A DNA stretch of 64,000 nt from Magnetovibrio sp. (GCA_002690705.1 NZFO01000008.1:130628-194627), one strand, 5' to 3'. Counted from the first letter of the stretch, positions 8,648-18,672 are shown. A program made the numbers and translations. Notes: a model not told the origin generated them from the sequence alone.

Positions 8648-9162
8648 TCAATCTGAGTCAACAACAGGCATTTTAGAAGGGTCTTTTTTGTATACTCGTG
8701 AGTTGGGCTCTCGAAGACAGCTGCACGTGGGCCAATTTCGAACATTTAACCGAGATACATTGGCGGCAAAACAGTGACCAATTCACTCAACGAAAGCCAC
8801 ATCGTGGCTTATAAATAAAAATGGAAAATTAAGTTCAGTCTGAAATCCTATTATTAAGTTTACCACCTGCACTTTAGTTGCAACATCAAGAGCCGAAACA
8901 GCCTCATCACGAACAATTAATTGAGGTTCAAGTGCCACCGCGCAAGCGATAAAATACGCGGACGTTGCCCACCACTAAACTCATGCGGATAACTTTCAGC
9001 AACCTCAGGAGGTAAATTTACGTGCTGGGGTAAATCAGAACGAGTTTCTTTGTGCTATCACGGCTATGAATTTTATGAACGCGAATTGGTTCTGATAGCG
9101 TATCGAGAATAGACATTCTTGGATTAAAAGTATGACCACCATATCCACTCGCGTATTCAACA
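8648..9162 (-). pseudogene. Remnant of an oligopeptide ABC transporter ATPase (OppF/DppF family)
   Basis: Read on the minus strand, this stretch keeps the C-terminal half of an Opp/Dpp-type ATPase spread over at least three frames. Recognisable pieces in order are FNPRMSILDTLSEPIRV (about 9129-9079), PPEVAESYPHEFSGGQRPRI with the ABC signature (about 9015-8955), ALEPQLIV and SALDVATKVQVV (Walker B region), FLFISHDVAFVE (H-loop), and MYLG-stop-MFEIGPRAAVFESPTHEYT (about 8755-8680). Stops and frame changes separate them, and the N-terminal half with Walker A is not found. The order and spacing match the family, so this is a genuine dead gene beside the tRNA pair. Confidence 0.85.
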
Positions 9163-9413
9163 TGGTGTTCTCATTCACCAGTTATGCTGGTTGGACGAAG
9201 GTGGCAACAAGTGACATGGGGGGGCCTATGAAAAGTGCTAATCCTCCAAATGAATATTGAGGTTATCCCCCTCGTAACTCATTCTACGAATCCCCTCTCG
9301 AATTAGTCGGTAGTCGCTGAATCCGAAAATGAAAACTCTACTGAGCCTTCTGACCCGTCTGTTCCCCCTCTCACCCAAAGTAGTGGCGGTTGAGACGGTG
9401 ACGTGGAATGACT

Positions 9414-9490
9414 TGGCGATCCCTGAGGGACTCGAACCCCCGACCCTCTGATTCGAAGTCAGATACTCTATCCATCTGAGCTAAGGGATC
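9414..9490 (-). tRNA. tRNA-Arg (anticodon TCG)
   Basis: The minus strand folds as a complete cloverleaf. The acceptor stem is GATCCCT with AGGGATC, the D-arm has TTAGCTCAGATGGATAGAG, the anticodon stem is TCTGA/TCAGA with loop CTTCGAA (anticodon TCG), and the T-arm has GGTTCGAGTC. Discriminator G and an encoded CCA end occupy 9414-9417. It is 20 bases downstream of tRNA-Thr on the same strand. Confidence 0.93.
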
Positions 9491-9510
9491 AGACCCAAGT
9501 TATTAGAAGG

Positions 9511-9586
9511 TGGTGCCCTCTAGGTGATTTGAACACCTGGCCTACGCATTACGAATGCGTCGCTCTACCAACTGAGCTAAGAGGGC
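9511..9586 (-). tRNA. tRNA-Thr (anticodon CGT)
   Basis: The minus strand folds as a cloverleaf with acceptor GCCCTCT/AGAGGGC, D-arm TTAGCTCAGTTGGTAGAGC, anticodon stem ACGCA/TGCGT with loop TTCGTAA (anticodon CGT), and a T-arm around GTGTTCAAATCAC. Discriminator A and an encoded CCA are at 9511-9514. It is probably co-transcribed with tRNA-Arg. Confidence 0.94.
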
Positions 9587-9822
9587 TAATCCACCTATTC
9601 CCTATATACACAAAAGTAACTGAAAGTCCAAACCATACACACTAATGATAACCTGTATATTCACATATTATTCGTATAGTGAAAATTAAGGGTATAACAC
9701 ATTGTTTTTAAGAGATATCTTTTTGATAAGTGCATTGCGCTCACAACGCTCTATCAACACAGCCAGGGCGGTTTAATTTGTTAGGTTCCAGATTGCGCAC
9801 GCTGGAAAGTCTGCCAAGAACA

Positions 9823-10509
9823 TCAATCCCGTAAGACAGACAAACGGACTATAGAGTTAAGTTCTGACTGCTCAGCGTTGTGCTTTAAAAGAACCTCGGG
9901 CACATCCCCATAATCGTGCCAAATTTTCAGTGGCCCGAACCAACTTTTATGCCACTTTGGCCGAAAATTCCAATTATACGGTAGAATAAATGGACAAAAG
10001 CCTGTGTCGTCCACGGCCTTGGCAAAACCAGCTTGGTCATTAAGGGGCATGCGCGCAAGCTCGTCGCCATTATGGAAAATGATCGAGGAATCGATCTCAT
10101 ATGCGCATCGTTTCCACGCATCAAATACCGACCAAGCACGCTCAGTAAAAAATAACACTCCTGTGTTGTACTCTACAACCTCACCCTCGAGCCCCCCGTA
10201 TCGCCTAGCCCAGGGGCATTCGCAAATTGAACAGGCTAAGCCAAACCGTCGAGCTTGAGTGAAACCGTAGGTCAGATCTCCAAGCACGACGGTATCTGCA
10301 TCCAAAAACAAGGTCTCGGCAAAGGGAGAGAGCTCAAGCATGGTTGCTTTATCCAAGAGCGTACTCTGATCAGGAAGCTCCACCACATGAAATGGTAATT
10401 CTGGATGTACGTCAAACAACGAATTTTGGGAGCGGGCCAATGCCTTAGTATCAAATTCACCCCAAACGATGTATAGGACACCTCTACCAGCTTTTTTTTC
10501 TGGTCTCAT
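9823..10509 (-). CDS. GT-A type glycosyltransferase (GT8-like)
   Basis: A 228-residue cytosolic protein. The start at 10509 gives MRPEKKAGRGVLYIVWGEFD, where the fold begins; the frame extends upstream into the next gene's leader without family resemblance. The metal-binding DxD motif is in TLFLDADTVV, and the C-terminal half has the EYNTGVLFF and NWNFRPKWHK segments typical of GT8/GT24-like nucleotide-sugar transferases. Donor and acceptor are unknown. It diverges from the CoA-transferase gene, with only 77 bases between starts, so the promoters must overlap. It sits apart from the main polysaccharide region. Confidence 0.75.
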   Translation of the reverse strand: MRPEKKAGRGVLYIVWGEFDTKALARSQNSLFDVHPELPFHVVELPDQSTLLDKATMLELSPFAETLFLDADTVVLGDLTYGFTQARRFGLACSICECPWARRYGGLEGEVVEYNTGVLFFTERAWSVFDAWKRCAYEIDSSIIFHNGDELARMPLNDQAGFAKAVDDTGFCPFILPYNWNFRPKWHKSWFGPLKIWHDYGDVPEVLLKHNAEQSELNSIVRLSVLRD

Positions 10510-10586
10510 GCCGCATCTGCTTGTTGGTCTCGCATACGTACACTCCTGTTTTGCATTGCCCACTGATTCCCGATAGTCTCGTGAAC

Positions 10587-11822
10587 ATGCGCAATTCACA
10601 AGATCAAGAGTCAAGAAATCTCGACACAAAGAATGAATGGCCCTTAAAAGGTATTCGAGTTGTCGAATTTTGCCACATGGTTATGGGTCCTACATGCGGC
10701 ATGATTCTTGGTGACCTAGGCGCAGACGTGATCAAAGTTGAACCCCTACATGGCGACACGACCCGCCGACTTGTGAACCAAGGGGCCGGTTTTTTTGCAT
10801 CTTACAATCGCAACAAACGCTCTATTGCACTCGATTTAAAATCATCAGAAGGGCTCAATGCTGCAAAACGGCTCGCGCTTGGCGCCGACGTGGTAATTGA
10901 GAACCTGCGGCCAGGTGCACTGAATACGCTTGGGTTAGGGTATGAGGACTTGAGCGCTGCAAACCCACGCCTAATTTATTGTGCCTTGAAAGGATTTTTA
11001 GAGGGTCCATACGCGAACCGGAAAGCACTTGACGAGGTGGTACAGATGATGGGCGGGCTTGCCTACATGACTGGGCCAGAGGGAAGGCCACTGCGTGCCG
11101 GCGCATCGGTTATCGACATTATGGGGGGTATGTTCGGTGTTATTGGTATTCAAGCAGCCCTCGCATCGCGCGAGCGCACTGGCCTTGGGCAAGAGGTAAA
11201 ATCAGCACTATACGAAACAACTGTTCATACTGTTGCACAGCATATGCTTCAGTTTGCCATCACTGGAGAACCCACGGGCCCAATGCCAGACCGACCAAGA
11301 GCATGGGCAGTTTATGATACGTTCCAAACTAAGGACGCACAGAGCCTATTTGTTGGTATCGTCAGCGATACGCAGTGGAAACTCTTTTGCCAAGCTTTTG
11401 GGCGCGAAGATTTGCTCACCGACCCCTCACTAACCACAAATAATCAACGCTCAGAAGCCCGCGATCGCATTATGCCGATAATAAAAAAGCTATTTGGTAA
11501 AATGACGTATGAGGCTTTGATGGATACTTGTGAACGCATAGGACTTCCCTACGCACCAATCACCAAACCGCATGAATTATATGACGATCCCCACCTCAAC
11601 CAATCAGGTAACCTACTGGATATCACGTTGCCGGACTCCAAAGTAAAAACTCGGGTCCCCGGCCTTCCATTGGAATTGGGAGGGCGACGCATTGAAATCC
11701 GCCACGATCTCCCAGAGATAGGTGAACACGGTCGAGAGATTCTTATTGAAGCAGGTTTTTCAAATATTGATATCAACAATATGGAGATATCAGGAGCGTT
11801 GCTCAAAAAATTACACAAATAG
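10587..11822 (+). CDS. CaiB/BaiF family CoA-transferase (family III)
   Basis: A 411-residue family III CoA-transferase, which moves CoA between carboxylic acids through an aspartyl-CoA intermediate. The N-terminal region reads GIRVVEFCHMVMGPTCGMIL, followed by LGADVIKVEPL; the likely catalytic Asp lies in the ASVIDIMGGMFG segment near residue 180. The start at 10587 is preferred over the longer frame at 10521 because the extension lacks family resemblance; a GTG at 10581 is also possible. Substrates in this family range from carnitine to oxalate, formate and succinate and cannot be set here. It is convergent with hemY, with eight bases between stops. Confidence 0.9.
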   Translation: MRNSQDQESRNLDTKNEWPLKGIRVVEFCHMVMGPTCGMILGDLGADVIKVEPLHGDTTRRLVNQGAGFFASYNRNKRSIALDLKSSEGLNAAKRLALGADVVIENLRPGALNTLGLGYEDLSAANPRLIYCALKGFLEGPYANRKALDEVVQMMGGLAYMTGPEGRPLRAGASVIDIMGGMFGVIGIQAALASRERTGLGQEVKSALYETTVHTVAQHMLQFAITGEPTGPMPDRPRAWAVYDTFQTKDAQSLFVGIVSDTQWKLFCQAFGREDLLTDPSLTTNNQRSEARDRIMPIIKKLFGKMTYEALMDTCERIGLPYAPITKPHELYDDPHLNQSGNLLDITLPDSKVKTRVPGLPLELGGRRIEIRHDLPEIGEHGREILIEAGFSNIDINNMEISGALLKKLHK

Positions 11823-11830
11823 CTCCGCAA

Positions 11831-13234
11831 CTAGGCTTTCTTGAGATTCACTGGGGCTGAAGAATATTTTTTTACATTCAAAGGTGCTCCAACCTCTCGG
11901 GCGTCCGTTGCATGTTTTCCATGGCTGAGATTATTCAAACGCTGCACCCTTTGCGGCCGACCCCAATAAAATGTGTCAAAACCGCCACAGCTCGCGCAAA
12001 GCGCCATCCAATCAGCAACAGCATTACCACAACTTTCGCACAACCAAGTGGGGTCCGAACAAGCCACTGCAGCACGACGCAACCAATCTCGCGAAGCGTC
12101 TGTATCACCATGCTCTGCCTCTTCCAAATCCGCCCAGAGACGGCACACACGGGCCTCCTCAACATTATCAGCTAAATACAATAATTGATCCCGGGCTTCA
12201 CCCCAAAGACTCGCTGCCAAATAAACCTCTGCCAATGCAATTTGGCTCTCAGGATGGTCTTTGTTACCGGAAGTCATCACCTCAGTTATTTTTACTCGGT
12301 TCAAATCATCATCGTGGGCTTTTATTCGCCAGCAGGCGCGAACCAGCTCCGGATGCGGCTCACGTACCCATGCTTTAACAAGGATATCAATCGCCCGAGA
12401 TTTTTTCCCCGCAGCGCTCAAGCCATCTGCGTGCGCTACAACTATAGGTGCAAAATGAGGAGCTACTTTAAAAGCGATCTTATAGTATTTCTGGGCTTCT
12501 TCGGCATCCTCTCGCCCTTTCAGATCGTTTGCGTGTTGAAACATGAGCCGTGCCTTCCTGCGACGGTTATTGCTGCGGTCAGTGATCCCGAGACGCACTT
12601 GTTCATCACTCGTAACTTGAGCATCCAGCCAATTTCCACCACGAACCTGTAGAGAAAATAGTTTCTCTGACACCCAATCACTTTTCGGTTGTAATTTATA
12701 GGCGCGCCGCGCCAAATTTAAGCTCTCCTCATTGTCCCCAGCTTTGATGGCTTGAGTTAGAAGTCCGCGCAACCCTAAAAATACCGTCTCCGTGTTTAAT
12801 GTCATCTCCTCAAAAAAATGTCTGGCCGATGCGTCATCACCATTTAATTGTGCAGCTTGGGCTGACAGTAATAATGTTAGTGGTGGCTCATCAAGCAAGA
12901 CCTCAGCAAGTTTAACTTGCCTTCCTGCTTCCAATGAGTCCCCGGCAGCGACAGCGACCATACCCTGCGTCAACGCCTTGTAACCTCTCGTCTTACGGCG
13001 CTTATTCCAAGCCTCTTCAATCCGGCTGGGGGTGCGCAGTAAAACTACCCATAAGCGATAAATTAAGGCTGCGCCGATTGCTATTACAACGAAACCGGCA
13101 ACCAGAACAGCTACCGACGTGTCAATGCGATACCCTTGCCAATTAAGAGTAACCTCACCCGGCCTATCGAGTAACCAGACAACACAGCCAACAAACCCCA
13201 TGATAATTACCAGATATGATAGCACGCGTAACAA
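11831..13234 (-). CDS. hemY: HemY-type TPR membrane protein
   Basis: A 467-residue protein of the proteobacterial HemY family (not the protoporphyrinogen oxidase HemY of Bacillus). Two N-terminal membrane segments (LVIIMGFVGCVVWLL and AVLVAGFVVIAIGAALIYRLW) flank the conserved GEVTLNWQGYRIDTS turn. The rest is helical TPR-like repeats. The C-terminus has a four-cysteine zinc-ribbon-like motif (CESCGNAVADW ... CASCGGFDTFYW), an alphaproteobacterial feature. The family is genetically linked to haem synthesis but its molecular role is unclear. It starts 5 bases after the mitofilin-like gene, so hemC, hemD, this pair and their order indicate one operon. Confidence 0.9.
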   Translation of the reverse strand: MLRVLSYLVIIMGFVGCVVWLLDRPGEVTLNWQGYRIDTSVAVLVAGFVVIAIGAALIYRLWVVLLRTPSRIEEAWNKRRKTRGYKALTQGMVAVAAGDSLEAGRQVKLAEVLLDEPPLTLLLSAQAAQLNGDDASARHFFEEMTLNTETVFLGLRGLLTQAIKAGDNEESLNLARRAYKLQPKSDWVSEKLFSLQVRGGNWLDAQVTSDEQVRLGITDRSNNRRRKARLMFQHANDLKGREDAEEAQKYYKIAFKVAPHFAPIVVAHADGLSAAGKKSRAIDILVKAWVREPHPELVRACWRIKAHDDDLNRVKITEVMTSGNKDHPESQIALAEVYLAASLWGEARDQLLYLADNVEEARVCRLWADLEEAEHGDTDASRDWLRRAAVACSDPTWLCESCGNAVADWMALCASCGGFDTFYWGRPQRVQRLNNLSHGKHATDAREVGAPLNVKKYSSAPVNLKKA

Positions 13235-13239
13235 AGTAG

Positions 13240-14574
13240 TTATTCCTTACGTGGCTTAAGCAGAGCTGCGGCATGTATGTGCAACGCAGCAAGTGCACGC
13301 TCAGCACGCAGCCGTATTTTTGCATGAGACAACCAAGGAGCAGCTATCTTGCCAGCACTCTCTGATAACGCTTCGACTCCCTCCAAAGTTGATACAGCAA
13401 CGGCAAGCTCACTATTAATCAATGCCCCCTCAACCTTCGCAACCATTGTTTCAACTGATTGGTCCTCACCCACTCCATCAGTGCGCCTTACTGTCACTAC
13501 AGAGCTGAGGTTATTAAACACTTTCCCCAACCAACTCTCAACTTTTTGGCTCCGCGCCGAGACCACTATAGGTCCAGCAATTTTGGAAAATTCCAAACGT
13601 AACGTATTTAAAGTCGGGATCCCCGATGATTTATAATCACTGAGCGGCAAGAGAGCAGCACTTAATGCAGCGTCATCACCAGAAATGGTTTCTATCGCGA
13701 ATAATTCTTGTTGATAAGAACCGCCGAGGCGGACCGCATCGCGCAGATTTCCAACCGCGAGAATTAAAGCCGCGTCCGCTACAGAAGACTCACCTGTTAT
13801 CCCCGATGGGCTCGACCGGGACTCAACAGCATTTAACCTTTTCTCCATGCCTTGAAGCATTCTCTCTGCTAACTCTGCGGTTGTTTGCCCAGCCTCCAAT
13901 TTGGAGAGGCGTTTCGCTATCTCATCCCCTTTTTGCTCTGTAATTGCGATGCGTTGTTTTTCAGCTCCCTCATCTTTAATGAGCGTGGTTGACCTGCCCT
14001 TTTCAAGCTTTAATAATCGGTCGCTTAATGACTTTAATGATGCCTTTGCTTCACCCGCCTGATCCATACTGGCTGCAGCTTCAGCCATGTTACGTACTGC
14101 CATCATCGATCTCTCTACAGCGTCCAAACGGGTCAACACCTTGGCCAAACGAGCGCTTGCCTCATTACGCTCTGCCTCAAGGCGCAGAATAGCTTGGTCG
14201 TTAGTTTGGAGCCTTCCGGACGCCGTCTCCAATCGCGCAACCCTTAGTCCCAGATCTGCAACGTGAGCATCTTTCATCTTTGCAAACGGCATTACGGATA
14301 GGATAGCGTCCAGTTTTTCATGCCATTGGGGGTAGGTGAAATACGCACCTCCCACTATTAGAAGTAAGGCGCCAAGCAGCAGCCATCGAACCCCACTAAT
14401 ATATCGCACTAGATTAGACAGTGGGGGTGAGGCGTCAGCCGATAAACCCTCCGACTGCTCGGTTAGTCCTTCAGCCAGCCTTTGCTCTTTTTTTAGAGTA
14501 GCGCCACGGCGAGGGTGTGTTTTATCTTTGCTTTTTGCCTTTTTGGGATCATTGTCTATGGGAATACGCACCAT
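13240..14574 (-). CDS. Mitofilin-like inner-membrane protein
   Basis: A 444-residue homologue of mitofilin/Mic60 (COG4223), found in alphaproteobacteria between hemD and hemY. A basic N-terminus of about 55 residues leads to a single membrane segment (WLLLGALLLIVGGAYFTY), then a long coiled coil of about 190 residues and a conserved C-terminal domain with the LAVAVSTLEGVEALSE segment. In mitochondria and in purple alphaproteobacteria Mic60 shapes cristae or intracytoplasmic membranes; here the role is inferred from family only. The downstream hemY starts 5 bases after the stop. The gap to hemD (about 110 bases) may hold a second promoter. Confidence 0.88.
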   Translation of the reverse strand: MVRIPIDNDPKKAKSKDKTHPRRGATLKKEQRLAEGLTEQSEGLSADASPPLSNLVRYISGVRWLLLGALLLIVGGAYFTYPQWHEKLDAILSVMPFAKMKDAHVADLGLRVARLETASGRLQTNDQAILRLEAERNEASARLAKVLTRLDAVERSMMAVRNMAEAAASMDQAGEAKASLKSLSDRLLKLEKGRSTTLIKDEGAEKQRIAITEQKGDEIAKRLSKLEAGQTTAELAERMLQGMEKRLNAVESRSSPSGITGESSVADAALILAVGNLRDAVRLGGSYQQELFAIETISGDDAALSAALLPLSDYKSSGIPTLNTLRLEFSKIAGPIVVSARSQKVESWLGKVFNNLSSVVTVRRTDGVGEDQSVETMVAKVEGALINSELAVAVSTLEGVEALSESAGKIAAPWLSHAKIRLRAERALAALHIHAAALLKPRKE

Positions 14575-14684
14575 ATTTTGCTCCGTTACCAGATATTGGC
14601 TCTTGTTATTGGATCGCGAACCCTAACCCAGATCGGGTTGACACCGAGACCGATAATCACAATACATTCCTCCGCTGATTGTCA

Positions 14685-15389
14685 TTAGCCCTCAAACAAT
14701 GCCAGAACAGCCATCTCATTTGGAGTAGGAGCTATCTTAATCATGGCCCAAGGTAAACCAGCAATACTATCGGCCACGTTAACGCTAAGACAATAAACCA
14801 TCACAGCCCGAAGACGATCAATCAGTCCCGCTTTCGAGACAAGATTTGAGAAAATACGCCCCGAGCGAGGCGAGTATAACACAATCCCCGCAATGCGCCC
14901 CATCTCAAGGCCATCCCTCACTGCCTCGGGCAGCACGCCAACTTGATCGGCCCGGTAGAGAACAATGCGTCTATAACTTAGGCTCCCTTCTGCCAGTAAA
15001 CCCGCAAGATCTCCTGCTACATGAGAACCTGCGGGGTGCAAAAGACATCCAGCTTGAAATCGACACTCTTGAATAGCTAACTTAGCTAGATCAGTCACAT
15101 CGCCATTTGCAGATAGCACTTGATCAAAACCCAAATTCCTTGCCATCCGGGCCGTCGCATCTCCAACAGCTAACACAGGCAATTCACGGGAGAGACTTGC
15201 CCGAGCAAAGGCTCTAGCACCATTGGCGCTGGTAAACAGAAGCGCCTGTACACCATCAAGTTGAACCGCAGTATTATCTAGGTAGGTTATGTCAATCATT
15301 GGAGCAATAATGCTATCTAGAGAGCGGTTGGATAGTTGTTTTACTAGAGAAACCGCATCTTCTCTCGGCCGAGCAATCACAACGTGCAC
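14685..15389 (-). CDS. hemD: Uroporphyrinogen-III synthase
   Basis: A 234-residue HemD, which closes hydroxymethylbilane with D-ring inversion to make uroporphyrinogen III. The sequence is poorly conserved in this family, but recognisable are the N-terminal VIARPREDA, LLFTSANGARAF around residue 55, LAVGDATARMARNLGF, and IVLYSPRSGRIF near 170. The gene lies 18 bases after hemC, its expected partner, which strengthens the call. Length is normal. Confidence 0.92.
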   Translation of the reverse strand: MHVVIARPREDAVSLVKQLSNRSLDSIIAPMIDITYLDNTAVQLDGVQALLFTSANGARAFARASLSRELPVLAVGDATARMARNLGFDQVLSANGDVTDLAKLAIQECRFQAGCLLHPAGSHVAGDLAGLLAEGSLSYRRIVLYRADQVGVLPEAVRDGLEMGRIAGIVLYSPRSGRIFSNLVSKAGLIDRLRAVMVYCLSVNVADSIAGLPWAMIKIAPTPNEMAVLALFEG

Positions 15390-15407
15390 GCTGTTTCCCC
15401 CAAGTTT

Positions 15408-16343
15408 TTATCCAATACACAGTACATCACCGGCTCGAAGGCGTAGTTCTTTTCCCACTTTAACACCTAAATCAACGGGATTTGCTATTAAGCCTGTGCA
15501 CTCTGCCTTAAATATTTCAGACCCGTCTTTGACCGCCACTAGTCCCCGCAATCTAAGACGCCCTTCGTCACTCAAATTCGCGAGCCCCCCGATAGGGGTT
15601 CGGCACGAGCCATCCAGTGTAGCAAGCATGGAGCGCTCAGCAGTAACGCAGCACTGAGTTGGCAGGTGATTAATAATCGAAAGCCAATCCAAAACCCGAT
15701 AATCATCAGCACGACATGTAATACCAATTGCTCCTTGTCCAACTGCAGGTAACATTTCTTCGGGATCGAGAATTGATTTTGCCACACCGGCTAAATCTAG
15801 GCGGTTTAGTCCTGCTTGTGCCAACATAGTCGCATCAACTACACCGTCGACCAATTTACGGATTCGGGTTTGTACATTTCCTCGAATCAGTATTACCTCT
15901 AAATCCGGGAAATTTGACATTATCTGAGCTTGGCGGCGTAGCGATGCCGAACCAACCACGCTTCCAAATGGCAACTCACTTAAGGAGTCAGCCTTGAGTG
16001 ACAAAAATGCATCGCGCGGGTCTTCCCGCGCCAAATACGCCGCCAGCACAATACCGTCTGGCAAAAAAGTCTCAACGTCTTTGACCGAGTGAACAGCAAT
16101 ATCAATCCGACCATCTAATAATGCTAAATCCAATTCTTTTGTAAAAAGACCTTTGCCACCCACTTCCGCGAGAGGCCTGTCAAGAATAGCATCACCCTCT
16201 GTTTTGATCTCCTTGATTTCGACATTGTCAGATCCATCCAAATGGGGAACTAATGCTAAAAGTTGATCCCGCGCCTCAATAGTTTGTGCCATAGCAAGCG
16301 GCGAACCGCGTGTACCGATACGTAAAAGAGGGGCGGTATGCAT
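15408..16343 (-). CDS. hemC: Hydroxymethylbilane synthase (porphobilinogen deaminase)
   Basis: A 311-residue HemC that joins four porphobilinogens. Seen are LRIGTRGSPLAMAQ at the start, the active-site segment IAVHSVKDVETFLP, RRQAQIMSNFPDLEV with RGNVQTRIRKL, and the dipyrromethane-cofactor cysteine in DGSCRTPIGG. I place the start at the ATG at 16343; a GTG eleven codons upstream (16376) is also in frame but neither has a strong ribosome site. It is the first gene of the hemC-hemD-mitofilin-hemY unit and diverges from tsaD, so the 140-base gap carries both promoters. Confidence 0.96.
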   Translation of the reverse strand: MHTAPLLRIGTRGSPLAMAQTIEARDQLLALVPHLDGSDNVEIKEIKTEGDAILDRPLAEVGGKGLFTKELDLALLDGRIDIAVHSVKDVETFLPDGIVLAAYLAREDPRDAFLSLKADSLSELPFGSVVGSASLRRQAQIMSNFPDLEVILIRGNVQTRIRKLVDGVVDATMLAQAGLNRLDLAGVAKSILDPEEMLPAVGQGAIGITCRADDYRVLDWLSIINHLPTQCCVTAERSMLATLDGSCRTPIGGLANLSDEGRLRLRGLVAVKDGSEIFKAECTGLIANPVDLGVKVGKELRLRAGDVLCIG

Positions 16344-16482
16344 TTTATTCAGATCTTTAACCTCGTTATGTGTCACGCTTTAAACGTTGGTCCTTAATGC
16401 TGGCCACTGGGTTTCCGCAAGCGTATGCTTTGGCAATGCATATATTCCATCTAAGCTAAACCACTGTTGTACTGTTTTATAT

Positions 16483-17577
16483 ATGATTGTTTTAGGTATT
16501 GAAACCAGCTGTGATGAGACGGCCGCTGCTGTCGTTCGTCTCGAAAAAAAGTATGACAACGGACCTTTAGGCCGTGTGCTTAGCAACGTTATCCTCTCAC
16601 AAATTGACAAGCACAAGCCTTATGGCGGTGTTGTGCCCGAAATCGCGGCCCGTGCACATGTGGAGGCCATCGATTCTATTGTCAAGAAGGCAATGTCTGA
16701 GGCTGGCATTGGCTTTGATGCCTTAGCCGGAGTCGCCGCAACGGGTGGGCCGGGGTTAATAGGAGGTGTCATGGTTGGCGTCATGACGGCTAAGGCTCTT
16801 GCCTTGGCCAGCCAAATCCCTTTCTTAGGAGTCAACCATTTGGAGGCTCACGCATTAACTGTACGGCTTACAGGTAACTCAGATGGAACATCTATTTCCT
16901 TTCCATATTTACTCCTTTTGGTATCAGGTGGCCATTGTCAATTATTAAACGTCAAAGGTGTCGGCTGCTATCAGCGCTTTGGGACAACTATCGACGATGC
17001 TCTAGGCGAAGCCTTCGATAAAACAGCTCGTATGTTGGGGCTGGGTTATCCTGGTGGTCCCGCCGTTGAGCGGCTGGCACGTGAAGGGGATCCTTGTCGC
17101 TTCGCGCTTCCTCGACCGATGAAAGGACGGGATGGATGTGATTTTTCTTTCTCTGGTCTAAAAACAAAAATTCGTCAAACGATTGAGTCACTGCCCGATG
17201 GTCCAATTAGCCATCTGGACGCCGCAGATATTTGTGCGGGATTCCAGACAGCTGTTGGCGAAGTCTTAGCAGACCGCAGCGCAAACGCAATCAGAGGTTT
17301 TCTAGATCAGCATGAACCAAGCTCATTCGTTATGGCAGGAGGCGTTGCTGCGAATCAATTCATCAGAGAAAAATTAGAAATACTATCAAAGGAGCACGGT
17401 ATGTGCTTCGCAGCGCCGCCGATTGAGCTCTGTACTGACAACGGTGCCATGGTCGCTTGGGCCGGGCTTGAACGTCTCCAGATCGGCGATACAGATAATC
17501 TAGATTTTAAGCCACGCCCGCGATGGCCCCTCGATCCCGATGCACCCCGCCGCGCTTACGCCGGGGTCAAAGCTTGA
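16483..17577 (+). CDS. tsaD: tRNA N6-threonylcarbamoyladenosine synthase subunit TsaD
   Basis: A 364-residue Kae1/Qri7/YgjD ATPase-fold protein that with TsaB and TsaE transfers threonylcarbamoyl to A37 of ANN-decoding tRNAs. Key motifs are [14 protein letters not shown] at the start, the metal-binding [12 protein letters not shown] (two His), [11 protein letters not shown], and [13 protein letters not shown]. The start at 16483 ([12 protein letters not shown]) fits the family; the open frame extends 32 codons upstream without support. Divergence from hemC and linkage to gpsA downstream (81-base gap) is a common alphaproteobacterial order. Confidence 0.97.
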   Translation: MIVLGIETSCDETAAAVVRLEKKYDNGPLGRVLSNVILSQIDKHKPYGGVVPEIAARAHVEAIDSIVKKAMSEAGIGFDALAGVAATGGPGLIGGVMVGVMTAKALALASQIPFLGVNHLEAHALTVRLTGNSDGTSISFPYLLLLVSGGHCQLLNVKGVGCYQRFGTTIDDALGEAFDKTARMLGLGYPGGPAVERLAREGDPCRFALPRPMKGRDGCDFSFSGLKTKIRQTIESLPDGPISHLDAADICAGFQTAVGEVLADRSANAIRGFLDQHEPSSFVMAGGVAANQFIREKLEILSKEHGMCFAAPPIELCTDNGAMVAWAGLERLQIGDTDNLDFKPRPRWPLDPDAPRRAYAGVKA

Positions 17578-17658
17578 TGTGTCAACCAGCAAAAAACACG
17601 TAAAATATTTCACCAAGAACTATTGGTCGAGACGCCAAGGCACGCTACAACGTAGCAT

Positions 17659-18672
17659 ATGGATCAGATTAATATTATCGGGGCTGGAGCGTGGGGCACA
17701 GCATTGGCGCAAGTAGCTGCGGAGGCCGGGCGGCGAGTAGCTATTTGGGCACGAGAGCCAGACGTTGTAAAAAGTGTGAATAAAAGTCATGAAAACTCAA
17801 TTTTTTTACCGGGATTTACTTTGCATAACTCAATACGCGCAACTGCGAGCCTAGCGAGGGCCGCCGATGCAGACGCCCTATTACTGGCTGTCCCAGCGCA
17901 ATTTCTCCGCATAACTACTGAAGCCTTGGCATCACATCTAAATAAACAAACCGCCATCGTAATCTGCACGAAAGGAATTGAGCTTTCTAGCGGCGCGTTA
18001 ATGAACGAAGTTGTAAAAGCCCTAATGCCCGAGCAACCTCTCGCCATCCTATCCGGCCCTACATTCGCTATTGAGGTGGCTCAAAATCTCCCTACAGCAG
18101 TTACTCTAGCATGCGATGATTCTGTACTTGGGTCACGATTATGCGCTGCGCTTGGCACGCCCAGATTCCGCACATATCATAGCAAAGACGTTATCGGTGC
18201 GGAAATTGGTGGCGCAGTAAAAAATGTGTTGGCAATAGCATGTGGGATCGTGGAAGGAAAAAGACTTGGCGATAACGCCCGCGCCGCAATCATTACCCGT
18301 GGATTAGTAGAAATGGCTAAGTTGTGCGTGGCCAAAGGTGGTAACCCAGAGACGCTAATGGGTCTCTGCGGTATTGGTGATCTTACGCTGACCTGTAACG
18401 CCATGCAGTCTAGGAATTTTTCGTTGGGTGTTGCACTCGGTCGAGGCAGATCGCTGGATGATGTTTTATCTGAGCGTACCTCAGTCTCAGAGGGAGTGGA
18501 TACGGCCTCCGCTGTTACGACGTTAGCAGACGCCCTCGACATTGAGATGCCAATTTGCACCGCGGTAAATGCAATTGTTGGGGATGGAGCACAGATAGAC
18601 GAGATTATTAAAATGTTATTATCTCGACCAATTGGTGCCGAGTCACCCTTTACCGGTATCCAGCAAAATTAA
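17659..18672 (+). CDS. gpsA: Glycerol-3-phosphate dehydrogenase [NAD(P)+]
   Basis: A 337-residue GpsA that reduces dihydroxyacetone phosphate to sn-glycerol-3-phosphate for phospholipid synthesis. It has the Rossmann motif GAGAWGTALA near residue 7, ILSGPTFAIEVA near 133, the catalytic-lysine region EIGGAVKNVLAIACG near 185, and the C-terminal GLCGIGDLTLTC followed by GRSLDDVL. Length and order are normal. It lies downstream of tsaD on the same strand and probably shares its transcript. Confidence 0.97.
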   Translation: MDQINIIGAGAWGTALAQVAAEAGRRVAIWAREPDVVKSVNKSHENSIFLPGFTLHNSIRATASLARAADADALLLAVPAQFLRITTEALASHLNKQTAIVICTKGIELSSGALMNEVVKALMPEQPLAILSGPTFAIEVAQNLPTAVTLACDDSVLGSRLCAALGTPRFRTYHSKDVIGAEIGGAVKNVLAIACGIVEGKRLGDNARAAIITRGLVEMAKLCVAKGGNPETLMGLCGIGDLTLTCNAMQSRNFSLGVALGRGRSLDDVLSERTSVSEGVDTASAVTTLADALDIEMPICTAVNAIVGDGAQIDEIIKMLLSRPIGAESPFTGIQQN

